Below are positions 36,045-44,072 of a stretch of 64,000 nt of DNA, piece after piece. The notes beneath the pieces are model-generated. The model had not been told where the DNA came from, made no database searches, and saw nothing but the letters and a program-made list of their open reading frames with translations. Source of the stretch: Halomonas alimentaria. GTDB taxonomy: Bacteria > Pseudomonadota > Gammaproteobacteria > Pseudomonadales > Halomonadaceae. The DNA lies in contig NZ_WUTT01000001.1 of the NCBI RefSeq assembly GCF_009902005.1, positions 621,501 to 685,500 of the forward strand. Direction: 5' to 3'. Every line of letters begins with the position of its first letter. Within the stretch, counting starts at the first letter, position 1. The position numbers and the translations under genes are program-made.

Positions 36045-36169
36045 GGGTCCGGCGTGTCCTCGGTGGTCAAACGGGATGGCCGCAAGGGCGGCAATGTTGG
36101 AGGCATTGTACGGCGAAGCCGGGGGCGCGGCAAAAGCCGTCGCGCCGTGGGCCGGCGTTGCGCTGGGCC

Positions 36170-36183
36170 TTGATGCGGATCAA
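36170..36183 (+). promoter_or_regulatory. Perfect FNR/Anr box
   Basis: TTGATGCGGATCAA is a full match to TTGAT-N4-ATCAA. It lies 100 bases before the CoA-transferase start in the 239-base gap after proS. TTGATC at 36185-36190 and GCTAAA near 36208 form a weak promoter starting near 36219-36220, which places the box near -43, close to the class II position. Regulation by oxygen is inferred. Confidence 0.6.
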
Positions 36184-36283
36184 CTTGATCACGCTTATAT
36201 CTAGCAAGCTAAAAGAAAGCATGGAATCATCATGCCGTGATCCAATTCTGCGGCCTCGCCGCCGATCGTGAAAGGAGACGACC

Positions 36284-37828
36284 TTGGACAAGCTGGACAG
36301 GAATTCCATCGAAGCGCGCTGCCGCTGGCCCGGCTGGCAGGACAAGCTGTGCTCCGCCGAAGAGGCCTCTGCCCTGATCGAGGATGGCATGACCGTGGGC
36401 ATGAGCGGCTTCACCCGGGCCGGAGAGGCCAAGGAAGTACCGCGGGCACTGGCCGAGCGCGCCGCCCTGGACCCGTTCTCGATCACCCTGATGACCGGGG
36501 CCTCGCTGGGCAACGACCTGGACAAGCTGCTCACCGATGCCAACGTGCTGTCACGGCGTATGCCGTTCCAGGTCGACGCCACCCTGCGCCGCGCCATCAA
36601 CGACGGCCGGGTGATGTTTATCGACCAGCATCTCTCCGAGACGGTGGAACTGCTGCGCAACCGCCAGCTGGCCGAGCTCGACGTGGCCGTGGTGGAAGCC
36701 TGCGCGATCACCGAGGAGGGCGGTATCGTGCCCACCACCTCGGTGGGCAACTCGGCCAGCTACGCGATCCTCGCCGACAAGGTGATCATCGAGCTCAACC
36801 TCGACTCGCCTGCCGAGATGGAGGGGCTGCACGATATCTATATCCCCCAGATGCGGCCCACGCGCCCGCCGATTCCAGTGGTGGCGCCCGACTCGCGCAT
36901 CGGCACGCCCTATATACCGATCGATCCGGAGAAGATCGCCGCCATCGTCGTCACCCGCGGCAAGGACAGTCCCTCCACGGTGCTGCCGCCGGACGCCGAT
37001 ACCCGACATATCGCCGATCACCTGATCCGCTTCTTCTCCGATGAGGTGAGTGCGGGGCGTCTTGCCCCCTCCCTGCTGCCGCTCCAGGCCGGCATCGGCA
37101 CCATGGCCAATGCGGTGATGAGCGGGCTGGCCGAGGGTCCCTTCGAGCACCTCACCATGTACTCCGAGGTGCTGCAGGATTCCACCTTCGACCTGCTGGA
37201 TGCCGGTAAGCTCGACTTCGCCTCCGGCTGCTCCATCACCCTCTCCGAGGCGTGTGGCGAGCGGGTCTGGTCGAACCTGGACGCCTATCGCGATCGCCTG
37301 ATCCTGCGCCCCCAGGAGCTCTCCAACCACCCGGGGATCGTGCGCCGCCTGGGCATCATCGCCGTAAACACGGCGCTGGAGGTGGATATCTACGGCAACG
37401 TCAACTCTACCCATGTGGGCGGCACCAGGATGATGAACGGCATCGGTGGCTCCGGTGACTTCGCGCGCAACGCCCAGCTCTCGGTGTTCGTCACCAAGTC
37501 GGTGGCCAAGGGCGGCGATCTCTCCAGCGTGGTGCCCTTCGTCAGCCACGTGGACCATACCGAGCACGATGTGGATGTGCTGGTGACCGAGCATGGGCTG
37601 GCCGACCTGCGTGGCCTGGCGCCGCGGGAGCGCGCCGAGCGGGTGATCGAGCAGTGTGCCGACCCACTCTATCGCCCGGCGCTGCGTCGCTATTTCGAGG
37701 AGGCCTGTCGGCGTGGCGGTCACACGCCGCACTGCCTGGAGCAGGCGCTGTCGTGGCATATCGCCGTGGAGCGTGATGGCCATATGCGCAGCCTCCAGGA
37801 GGAAGGTGTCGAGGCCGTGGGCGCCTGA
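36284..37828 (+). CDS. Acetyl-CoA hydrolase/CoA-transferase family protein
   Basis: This 514-residue protein belongs to the acetyl-CoA hydrolase/transferase family, which includes succinyl-CoA:acetate CoA-transferases. Seen are DGMTVGMSGFTRAGEAKEVP at the N-terminus, GGIVPTTSVGNSASYAILAD, and the C-terminal GGTRMMNGIGGSGDFARNA with SHVDHTEHDVDVLVTEHGLA. The start is a TTG at 36284 placed 6 bases after AAGGAG. No better ATG lies near, so a rare start codon is likely. Its role would be acetate or acetyl-CoA balancing, and an FNR box upstream suggests oxygen control. Hydrolase and transferase cannot be told apart here. Confidence 0.85.
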   Translation: MDKLDRNSIEARCRWPGWQDKLCSAEEASALIEDGMTVGMSGFTRAGEAKEVPRALAERAALDPFSITLMTGASLGNDLDKLLTDANVLSRRMPFQVDATLRRAINDGRVMFIDQHLSETVELLRNRQLAELDVAVVEACAITEEGGIVPTTSVGNSASYAILADKVIIELNLDSPAEMEGLHDIYIPQMRPTRPPIPVVAPDSRIGTPYIPIDPEKIAAIVVTRGKDSPSTVLPPDADTRHIADHLIRFFSDEVSAGRLAPSLLPLQAGIGTMANAVMSGLAEGPFEHLTMYSEVLQDSTFDLLDAGKLDFASGCSITLSEACGERVWSNLDAYRDRLILRPQELSNHPGIVRRLGIIAVNTALEVDIYGNVNSTHVGGTRMMNGIGGSGDFARNAQLSVFVTKSVAKGGDLSSVVPFVSHVDHTEHDVDVLVTEHGLADLRGLAPRERAERVIEQCADPLYRPALRRYFEEACRRGGHTPHCLEQALSWHIAVERDGHMRSLQEEGVEAVGA

Positions 37829-37837
37829 CCGGCCGGT

Positions 37838-38593
37838 TCAGGCCTGAAACAGCAGCAGGCGCACCAGCATGCCCAGCACCAGGGTGGTGGAGACGCTCAG
37901 CAGGGTGCCGAGCAGCACGTATTCGGTGAGCTTGCGGTCGGGGGAGTCGCGCAGATCGCCGAAGCGCAGCACCGACTTGGCGGCGAGCAGGAAGCCGACC
38001 GCGGTGAGCTGGTCCAGCAGCACCAGGGTCAGCACCAGCAGCCGCTCCAGCACGCCGATGCGCGCCCCGGCGCTGGCCAGGGTGCCGGTCTCCTCGAGCT
38101 GCTCGCTCCAGCGCTGCATCACCATGGCGATGGCGATGGACAGCGGTCGTGTTACCAGCAGGTAGGCGGCCGCCGTCCCCAGTACCGTCGGCGAGACCAG
38201 CCAGGCAGCAAGCTCGCGCAGCGGTGCCAGGTTGCCCAGCCAGGCCAGCCAGAGCCCCACCAGCACCAGCAGATGGGCGGCCTGGTCGAGCAGGAACCAG
38301 CGCAGCTCGCCGGCCGGCAGCCGGGCCTTGACCAGGTCGATCATCCAGTGGCTGGCGGCCAACGCCAGACTTCCGGTCGCCACCGCGGCCAGCCCCCTGG
38401 GCTGGGCGGCACTTGCCGCCAGCAGCACGCCCCCGGCGAGCAGGCCATGCAGCCCGGCATGCTGGAGCAGGTGCTTCGAGCGGTGGCGCAGTCGATAGCG
38501 CTCCGCCACCCAGGCGGATGGCTGTAGCAGGAAGTCGCCCACGAGATGGGCGAGGAGCAGTCCCATAAGCAGCGACAGGGGATCGAAGCTCAT
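37838..38593 (-). CDS. DUF3307 membrane protein
   Basis: This 251-residue integral membrane protein begins with LLMGLLLAHLVGDFLLQPSA and contains LQHAGLHGLLAGGVLLAA and ASHWMIDLVKARL, the DUF3307 pattern with conserved His and Asp in membrane helices. About seven hydrophobic segments are visible. The family commonly pairs with SatD, and here the ATG overlaps the satD stop by four bases. The function is unknown. Conserved HxxxH/D residues hint at metal or proton chemistry, which is inference. Confidence 0.8.
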   Translation of the reverse strand: MSFDPLSLLMGLLLAHLVGDFLLQPSAWVAERYRLRHRSKHLLQHAGLHGLLAGGVLLAASAAQPRGLAAVATGSLALAASHWMIDLVKARLPAGELRWFLLDQAAHLLVLVGLWLAWLGNLAPLRELAAWLVSPTVLGTAAAYLLVTRPLSIAIAMVMQRWSEQLEETGTLASAGARIGVLERLLVLTLVLLDQLTAVGFLLAAKSVLRFGDLRDSPDRKLTEYVLLGTLLSVSTTLVLGMLVRLLLFQA

Positions 38594-39225
38594 GGCCTTT
38601 CCTCCTGCTCGGCGAGGCGCTCACGCAGGTAGTCGAGGGAGTCGGAGAGCAGGGCCCAGCGGGCGACACGCAGGCGCTTGTGCACGCTGGGCTGGCGGAT
38701 GCCGAGACGCTCGGCCAGGGCCTGCTGGGAGGCGTCATGGCGCAGGCTCAGGCCGACGACCTCGGCGGAGTAGGGCGACCAGCCGTTGATCATGTCGTCG
38801 ATAAAGCGTACCAGCAGGGCGAGGCCGTGATCCTCGGGTGCCTCGAGCCGGGTCAGCGAGAGATGGGCGACGCCATCGGCCAGGGCATCCAGGGCGCGCC
38901 CCGATGCGACGAAGGTGGCGCCGTCGGCCGCCGCAATACCGTGCTCGGCTGGCCCGGCCGCCACGGCAATCCGGGCATCCCACCGCTGATGGGTTTCGGA
39001 GTGCTCGATCAGCGCCGCTCGCAGGGCCACCGCCGCTTCCATGGCCGGCGCCGCCTGCGGCAGAGCAAGCTGAAAGCCGTCGCCCCGGAAGCGTTCGCCG
39101 TGGCCGCCGTGCCGAGAGGCCAGCTCGGCGAGGCTGTCATCCAGCAGACGGTAGAGGCGGGGCCGGTCCTCGACCTTGCGCGAGTCGATGACGTCGCCGG
39201 TCAGCACCGCGATGCGCTGTGGCAT
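38590..39225 (-). CDS. satD: SatD-family protein with C-terminal helix-turn-helix
   Basis: This 211-residue protein starts RIAVLTGDVIDSRKVEDRPR and has RFRGDGFQLALP, the SatD-family pattern, which resembles a nucleotidyl-cyclase-like fold. The C-terminal part (about 165-200) reads as a helix-turn-helix: QALAERLGIRQPSVHKRLRV. It is therefore likely to bind DNA, and three spaced palindromes lie in its own promoter. The ATG at 39225 follows a GGAG ribosome site; the longer frame would cross the promoter. It is co-transcribed with the DUF3307 gene. The ligand sensed is unknown. Confidence 0.8.
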   Translation of the reverse strand: MPQRIAVLTGDVIDSRKVEDRPRLYRLLDDSLAELASRHGGHGERFRGDGFQLALPQAAPAMEAAVALRAALIEHSETHQRWDARIAVAAGPAEHGIAAADGATFVASGRALDALADGVAHLSLTRLEAPEDHGLALLVRFIDDMINGWSPYSAEVVGLSLRHDASQQALAERLGIRQPSVHKRLRVARWALLSDSLDYLRERLAEQEERP

Positions 39226-39254
39226 GGCGTTATTCTCCGGAGGTGCCTGCCTGG

Positions 39255-39332
39255 AGTATAGCCCTAATGGGCTATTTTTCAATCTAATAGCCCTTAAAGG
39301 TTATATTCATGATAAGTAGCCCATATGGGGTA
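39255..39332 (-). promoter_or_regulatory. satD promoter with three phased operator palindromes
   Basis: On the minus strand TTGAAA (39282-39277) and TATACT (39260-39255) are spaced 16 bases, a good sigma-70 promoter. The perfect palindrome TAGCCC-TAAT-GGGCTA at 39259-39274 fills the spacer. Related copies TAGCCCTTAAAGGTTA (39288-39303) and TAGCCCATATGGGGTA (39317-39332) follow, with starts exactly 29 bases apart. A half-site TAGCCT lies at 39337. Blocking the spacer is classical repression; SatD is the likely binder. Confidence 0.8.
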
Positions 39333-39340
39333 TAAATAGC

Positions 39341-40519
39341 CTACCGGGCCAGCTCCCGCATGGCGTTCTCCAGCCCCTCGAGGGTCATGGGGTACATGCG
39401 GTCATCGATCAGCTGGCGGATCAGCTGGGTGGAGTGGGTGTAATCCCAGGCGCGCGGCGGCATGGGGTTGAGCCAAGCCAGGCGCGGGAACTTGTCCGCC
39501 AGGCGCTTGAGCCACACGGCCCCGGTCTCGTCGTTGAAGTGCTCCACACTGCCGCCGGGATGGGTGATCTCGTACGGCGACATGGCGGCGTCACCGACGA
39601 TCACCACCTGGTAGTCATCGCCATAGGTGTGCAGCAAGTCCAGCGTCGGGATGCGCTCATGTCGGCGACGGGAGTTGTCGCGCCATAGTCCCTCATAGGG
39701 GCAGTTGTGAAAGTAGTAGGCCTCCAGGTGCTTGAACTCCGAGCGCGCCGCCGAGAAGAGCTCCTCGCAGGTGCGGATATGGTCATCCATGGAGCCGCCC
39801 ACATCGAGGAGCAGCAGCACCTTCACCGCGTTGTGACGTTCGGGGCGCATCTGCACGTTGAGCAGGCCGGCGTCCCGGGCCGTCTCGCGGATGGTGGCGT
39901 CGACATCGAATTCCTCCGCGGCCCCCTGGCGTGCGAACTTGCGCAGCCGGCGTAGCGCCATCTTGATATTGCGGGTGCCAAGCTCCAGGGAGTCGTCGTA
40001 GTCGCGGAAGCGGCGCTCGTCCCATACTTTCACCGCGCGGCGGTGGCGTGAGCCATCCTGGCCGATGCGGATCCCCTCGGGGTTGTAGCCATAGGCGCCG
40101 AAGGGACTGGTGCCGCCGGTACCGACCCACTTGTTGCCGCCGGCGTGGCGCTCCTTCTGCTCCTCGAGGCGCTGCTTGAAGGTCTCGATCAGTTTCTCGA
40201 GCCCGCCCAGGGACTCTATCTGCGCCTTCTCCTCCGCGGAGAGCTGCTTCTCGAACTCCCGGCGCAGCCAGTCGTCGGGGATCAGCGCCTCGATAGCGGC
40301 ATCCAGGTTCTCCAGCCCCTCGAACCAGGCGGCGAAGGCGCGATCGAAGCGGTCGAAGTGGCGCTCATCCTTGACCATCACGGTGCGGGCGATGCGGTAG
40401 AAGGCCTCCATGTCGGCGAACACCACGCCGCGCTCCACCACCGCGTGGAGGTCGAGCAGCTCGCGCAGCGATACCGGCACCCCGGCGCGCTTGAGGGTCT
40501 CGAACAGGCCGATAAACAT
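39341..40519 (-). CDS. VWA-domain protein, CoxE-like
   Basis: This 392-residue protein is the VWA partner of a MoxR ATPase. The N-terminal part has FETLKRAGVPVSLRELLDLH. The VWA domain near 220-380 has VLLLLDVGGSMDDHI, a MIDAS where the second Ser is replaced by Gly-Gly (DVGGSM), plus VIVGDAAMSPYEI. Conserved WLNPMPPRAWDYTHST and IRQLIDDRMYPMTLEGLE follow. It lies 3 bases after the moxR stop. Such pairs act as chaperones for metal-cofactor insertion or complex assembly; the substrate here is unknown. Confidence 0.88.
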   Translation of the reverse strand: MFIGLFETLKRAGVPVSLRELLDLHAVVERGVVFADMEAFYRIARTVMVKDERHFDRFDRAFAAWFEGLENLDAAIEALIPDDWLRREFEKQLSAEEKAQIESLGGLEKLIETFKQRLEEQKERHAGGNKWVGTGGTSPFGAYGYNPEGIRIGQDGSRHRRAVKVWDERRFRDYDDSLELGTRNIKMALRRLRKFARQGAAEEFDVDATIRETARDAGLLNVQMRPERHNAVKVLLLLDVGGSMDDHIRTCEELFSAARSEFKHLEAYYFHNCPYEGLWRDNSRRRHERIPTLDLLHTYGDDYQVVIVGDAAMSPYEITHPGGSVEHFNDETGAVWLKRLADKFPRLAWLNPMPPRAWDYTHSTQLIRQLIDDRMYPMTLEGLENAMRELAR

Positions 40520-40522
40520 GGG

Positions 40523-41377
40523 TCAGCGCCTCTGGTTGCCCTGGCGGCGCATCATAAAGGCCAGCCGCTCCAGTAACTGGGTGTCCTGCTCGTTCTTGAC
40601 CAGTGCCCCGGCCAGCGGCGGGATCGCCTTGGCGGGGTCGCGCTGGTAGAGCGCCTCCCGGGCCAGGTCGTCGGCCATCAACAGTTTCAGCCAGTCCACC
40701 AGCTCCGAGGTCGATGGCTTCTTCTTGAGTCCCGGTGCCTGGCGCAGCTCGAAGAACACCTCCAGCGCCTCGCCGACCAGCTTCGGGGCGATCTCGGGGA
40801 AGTGCACGTCGACGATCGCCTGCATGGTCTCGCGGTCGGGGAACTCGATGTAGTGGAAGAAGCAGCGGCGCAGGAAGGCGTCGGGGAGCTCCTTCTCGTT
40901 GTTGGAGGTGATGACGATGATCGGGCGGTGTTTCGCGCGGATGGTCTCGCCGGTCTCGTAGACATGGAACTCCATGCGATCCAGCTCCTGGAGCAGGTCG
41001 TTGGGGAATTCGATGTCCGCCTTGTCGATCTCGTCGATCAGCAGCACCACCCGCTCGTCGGCGGTGAAGGCGTCCCACAGCTTGCCGGGCCTGATGTAGT
41101 TGGCGACGTTCTCCACCCCCTCGACCCCGAGTTGGGAGTCGCGCAGGCGGCTCACCGCATCGTACTCGTAGAGCCCCTGGGCGGCCTTGGTGGAGGACTT
41201 GATATGCCAGGTGTGCAGCTCGGTACCTAATGATGCCGCCAGCTCCTCGGCGAGCAGGGTCTTGCCGGTGCCCGGCTCGCCCTTGATCAGCAGCGGACGC
41301 TCCAGGGTCACGGCGGCGTTGACCGCCTGCTTGAGGGCCTCGGTGGCCACATAGGTGGAAGTGGAATCAAACGCCAT
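40523..41377 (-). CDS. MoxR-family AAA+ ATPase
   Basis: This 284-residue ATPase has Walker A in LLIKGEPGTGKTLLAEELAA, Walker B in VVLLIDEIDKADIEFPNDLL, sensor 1 in RPIIVITSNNEKELPDAFLR, and an arginine finger region in LRRCFFHYIEFPDRE. It forms an operon with the downstream VWA gene. MoxR proteins remodel partner proteins together with the VWA factor. The promoter lies in the gap 41378-41460 or beyond; nothing distinctive is seen there. Confidence 0.92.
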   Translation of the reverse strand: MAFDSTSTYVATEALKQAVNAAVTLERPLLIKGEPGTGKTLLAEELAASLGTELHTWHIKSSTKAAQGLYEYDAVSRLRDSQLGVEGVENVANYIRPGKLWDAFTADERVVLLIDEIDKADIEFPNDLLQELDRMEFHVYETGETIRAKHRPIIVITSNNEKELPDAFLRRCFFHYIEFPDRETMQAIVDVHFPEIAPKLVGEALEVFFELRQAPGLKKKPSTSELVDWLKLLMADDLAREALYQRDPAKAIPPLAGALVKNEQDTQLLERLAFMMRRQGNQRR

Positions 41378-41460
41378 GAGTCTTGCCTCGGCTTGTCGTC
41401 AGCGGGTCAATGGGGATCAAACGAGTGTACGGAAGGGGCAGGGCGGGGACAAATATCGGC

Positions 41461-42390
41461 CTACATGGGAAATGGCGGGGCAGCCTCGGAGATCCGACCG
41501 CTATCCAGTTGCTGGACTACCCGGTTGATCAGCTCCGCGACAGTAGTGGCGAGGTAGGTTGAAAACCTGGCCTTGGAGAGAGTGCGGTCGAGCACGCCCT
41601 GGGGCAGGAAGCGCAGCATTTCCTCGAGAAACGGACGGCTCTGCACGATGTCGGAAAGCTGAGCCTGTCGTTGTTTGGCCCTCTCGAGGTAATGTTCCAC
41701 TCGGTAATCCTCGAGCTTTCTCCGGACAAGATCGACCTCGACCTTGGCGCCCTGTTGGGCTAGCCAGGCGAGATCCCAGATATCTCGATGGCGGATATAA
41801 CGCTGGTTGTTGACCAGCGATACCAGCTTGTCGGCCATGACCTCGTCGAGGGTTTCCATCATTACCAGTGTGTCGCGGTAACCATCCGGAAGGAAGTCAT
41901 AGTTGAGCTGCAGTGGGCGAGGTTCCCGTGTATAGGCCGGCACATTGGCAATTTCCAGCTTGATGCGCTGTTGGGGAATGTCGCGGCGTGCCGGAGCCGT
42001 CACTACGGATAACTGCCATTTATCGACTCGCACATCCGCATAGTGCGGCTCCTGCCGTAGTTCGGCAGGTTGCTTGACGTTAACCGTCAACTGGTAGCGT
42101 TTCCCGACGTAATGCTCGAGACATCGCTTGATATCGGCCATCTGCGCGGAGGCGAACTGGCGACCACCGACGAAGTCCAGATCCTCACTGAATCGTGAGG
42201 CGCCGTGACAGAGTCGCAGCGAGGTGCCTCCCTGAAAAGTGAGGTTCTCGAGCAGGCCCTTCTGGTCGAGTGCGAAGAGCATGTCGTAATGCAGAAGCTC
42301 CTTCTCGATCACCGGGCGCATGGCCTTTAGCCCGCTGGCCCGCATGGCTCTTTCCACCAGTGTTTCGAAATCTTCGGGTTCAATCCGCAT
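41461..42390 (-). CDS. AbiEii-type nucleotidyltransferase toxin
   Basis: This 309-residue protein is the toxin half of a type IV AbiE toxin-antitoxin or abortive-infection pair. The nucleotidyltransferase motif is LTFQGGTSLRLCHGASRFSE followed by DLDFVGG, matching AbiEii motif GGT(S)LRL and SEDLDF. MMETLDEVMADKLVSL is the second conserved block. It overlaps the antitoxin gene by 11 bases. AbiEii-family enzymes transfer nucleotides to RNA in known examples. The local AT content is higher than in the housekeeping genes, suggesting transfer. Confidence 0.88.
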   Translation of the reverse strand: MRIEPEDFETLVERAMRASGLKAMRPVIEKELLHYDMLFALDQKGLLENLTFQGGTSLRLCHGASRFSEDLDFVGGRQFASAQMADIKRCLEHYVGKRYQLTVNVKQPAELRQEPHYADVRVDKWQLSVVTAPARRDIPQQRIKLEIANVPAYTREPRPLQLNYDFLPDGYRDTLVMMETLDEVMADKLVSLVNNQRYIRHRDIWDLAWLAQQGAKVEVDLVRRKLEDYRVEHYLERAKQRQAQLSDIVQSRPFLEEMLRFLPQGVLDRTLSKARFSTYLATTVAELINRVVQQLDSGRISEAAPPFPM

Positions 42391-42916
42391 GCAGGGCCTC
42401 CATATCGACCAGGTGGCAATTGCGCCCTACACGCTTGAGGTCGGACCAGGCCGCCTCGCGAGTGGCAACGCGCAGCGGTCGCCCAGCATCAACCATGCGC
42501 ATCAGCAGCTCACGCACGGGGCGCTTGGTATGTGTGAACTCGATAGTGCCGAAGGGGGTTCGATAGGTCCCGCTGCGTCCGGTCGTCATGACAGTCAAGC
42601 GGTCAAGCGGAATCTGGGAGATGGCACCGTACTCCGACAAGGCAGACTCCAGGCTGAGGTAGTTGTACTCGCCCCTGCGCAAGGCGGCGGCTAGGCGTTC
42701 AAGGATATGGATATCGCCTCCGTCGCCATGTGGGTAGACGTATACTCCGCGGCAGGCGCGCACCAGCAAGCCCTGCTTGACCAGCCGGTTGAGGCCCTCC
42801 TTGCGTGTTTTGGGGCTATCTTCAGGAAATAGCTTGGCCAGGTCTTGAACCAGGAAGATGTATTTCCCCACCTGACGCCAGTGCTCAAATCGTAGCTGTG
42901 CGGTCTTGTAGTCCAT
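42380..42916 (-). CDS. AbiEi-type antitoxin and autorepressor
   Basis: This 178-residue protein has an N-terminal winged helix: FLVQDLAKLFPEDSPKTRKE and LNRLVKQGLLVRACRGVYVY. LSLESALSEYGAISQIP is typical of AbiEi antitoxins. The ATG at 42916 is chosen; the longer frame would pass through the operators. No clear ribosome site precedes it. AbiEi proteins repress their own promoter, and two matching palindromes lie immediately upstream. It overlaps the toxin gene. Confidence 0.87.
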   Translation of the reverse strand: MDYKTAQLRFEHWRQVGKYIFLVQDLAKLFPEDSPKTRKEGLNRLVKQGLLVRACRGVYVYPHGDGGDIHILERLAAALRRGEYNYLSLESALSEYGAISQIPLDRLTVMTTGRSGTYRTPFGTIEFTHTKRPVRELLMRMVDAGRPLRVATREAAWSDLKRVGRNCHLVDMEALHAD

Positions 42917-42921
42917 TAAAA

Positions 42922-42963
42922 AGTCTACAGTTAGACTATTTATATGTAGTCTAGTTGTAGACT
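42922..42963 (-). promoter_or_regulatory. abiE operators flanking a -10 element
   Basis: Two 16-bp palindromes share identical six-base arms: AGTCTA-CAGT-TAGACT (42922-42937) and AGTCTA-GTTG-TAGACT (42948-42963), 26 bases start to start. Between them the minus strand has TATAAA at 42944-42939, a -10 element. This suits autorepression by AbiEi. The transcript would have a short leader of about 16 bases. Confidence 0.82.
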
Positions 42964-42999
42964 TGCTGGCTGGCAACCTCACACCCCAGAGCAGACATC

Positions 43000-43320
43000 A
43001 TGCGGCACAATATTTTTGCATTGCCTCCAGGCATCATGGCAGCCGAGCAGTTCGATGAGCTGGAGGCCGGCAAGGACGTGCGCATCGAGCGCATCGTCTC
43101 CCGTGGCCACACCTCACCGGAGGAGGGCTGGTATGACCAGCCGCAGCACGAGTGGGTGACGGTGCTGCAGGGGCGGGCGGTGCTCGCATTCGCCTCGGGG
43201 GAGGAGGTCGAGCTGGCGCCGGGCGACCATCTGACGATCCCGGCCCACCGCCGACACCGTGTGAAGTGGACGGATCCTCAGCAGGCCACCGTCTGGCTGG
43301 CGGTGCACTATTCCGCGTAG
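43000..43320 (+). CDS. Small cupin-domain protein
   Basis: This 106-residue single-domain cupin has VSRGHTSPEEGWYDQPQHEW and LAPGDHLTIPAHRRHRVKW, the two cupin motifs with His and Glu positions for metal binding. It resembles small cupins of the family with HEWVxVLxGxAxL patterns. No substrate can be named. It is convergent with the SDR gene, overlapping 13 bases. A diverged partial copy lies at 45971-46202. Confidence 0.85.
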   Translation: MRHNIFALPPGIMAAEQFDELEAGKDVRIERIVSRGHTSPEEGWYDQPQHEWVTVLQGRAVLAFASGEEVELAPGDHLTIPAHRRHRVKWTDPQQATVWLAVHYSA

Positions 43321-44072
43321 AACATCCGCCGGGTCATGCCGCCGTCCACCACCAGGTTCTGGCCGGTGATGAAGCCTGCCTCGTCGGAGAGCAGGAAGGC
43401 CGCCATGGCGGCGATATCCTCGGGGCGCCCCACGCGCCCGACCGGGTGCTGGTCGCGATCGATATCGCGATGCTCGACGGGCGTACGCCTGGCCGCCTTC
43501 TGCTTGTCGCCGACCTCGATCCATCCCGGGCTGATGGCGTTGACGCGAATCTCGGGGCCCAGGCTGACCGCCAGGGCGTGGGTGAGCGCCACCACGCCGC
43601 CCTTGCTGGCGGCATAGGCTTCGGTGTCGGGTTCCGACTGTAGCGCCCGGGTGGAGGCCATCAGCACCATGGCGCCGCGGCTTGTGCGCAGGTGGGGCGC
43701 GGCGTGCTTGGCACAGAGCATCGCCCCGGTGAGGTTGGTGTCGAGGTAGGCCTGCCAGGTGTCGAGAGACAGCCTCTCCACCGGGCCCTGGAAGGGGTCG
43801 GCCAGGCCGGCATTGTGGATCACACCGTCGAGCCGGCCGAAGAGGGCCACCGTCCTGTCGAGGCTCTCGGCCACCTGGCGCTCGTCGCGCACGTCCGAGA
43901 CCATAGTCAGCAGGCGGTCGGGATGTGCGAGGCGCTCGCGGCACTCGGCCACCGCCTCGGCGTCGATATCGGTCAGCGCCACGCGGTAACCGCGGCCGAG
44001 CAGGTGCTCGGCGATGCCCAGGCCGATGCCCTGGGCGCCGCCGGTGAGATAGATCACGCGGGGTTCGCTCAT
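43308..44072 (-). CDS. Short-chain dehydrogenase/reductase
   Basis: This 254-residue SDR has the cofactor motif YLTGGAQGIGLGIAEHLLGR, NAG in GVIHNAGLADPFQ, the catalytic Ser region MASTRALQSEPD and the YxxxK motif in EAYAASKGGVVALTHALAV. VNAISPGWIEVGD and GFITGQNLVVDGGMT complete the fold. NAD rather than NADP preference is suggested by Asp in LTDIDAEA. The ATG at 44072 overlaps the stop of the next upstream dehydrogenase by four bases. Confidence 0.92.
   Translation of the reverse strand: MSEPRVIYLTGGAQGIGLGIAEHLLGRGYRVALTDIDAEAVAECRERLAHPDRLLTMVSDVRDERQVAESLDRTVALFGRLDGVIHNAGLADPFQGPVERLSLDTWQAYLDTNLTGAMLCAKHAAPHLRTSRGAMVLMASTRALQSEPDTEAYAASKGGVVALTHALAVSLGPEIRVNAISPGWIEVGDKQKAARRTPVEHRDIDRDQHPVGRVGRPEDIAAMAAFLLSDEAGFITGQNLVVDGGMTRRMFYAE

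Noticed and set aside
41559..42694. Plus-strand frames opposite abiEii and abiEi
   Set aside because: Short frames without ribosome sites that read through both known minus-strand genes.
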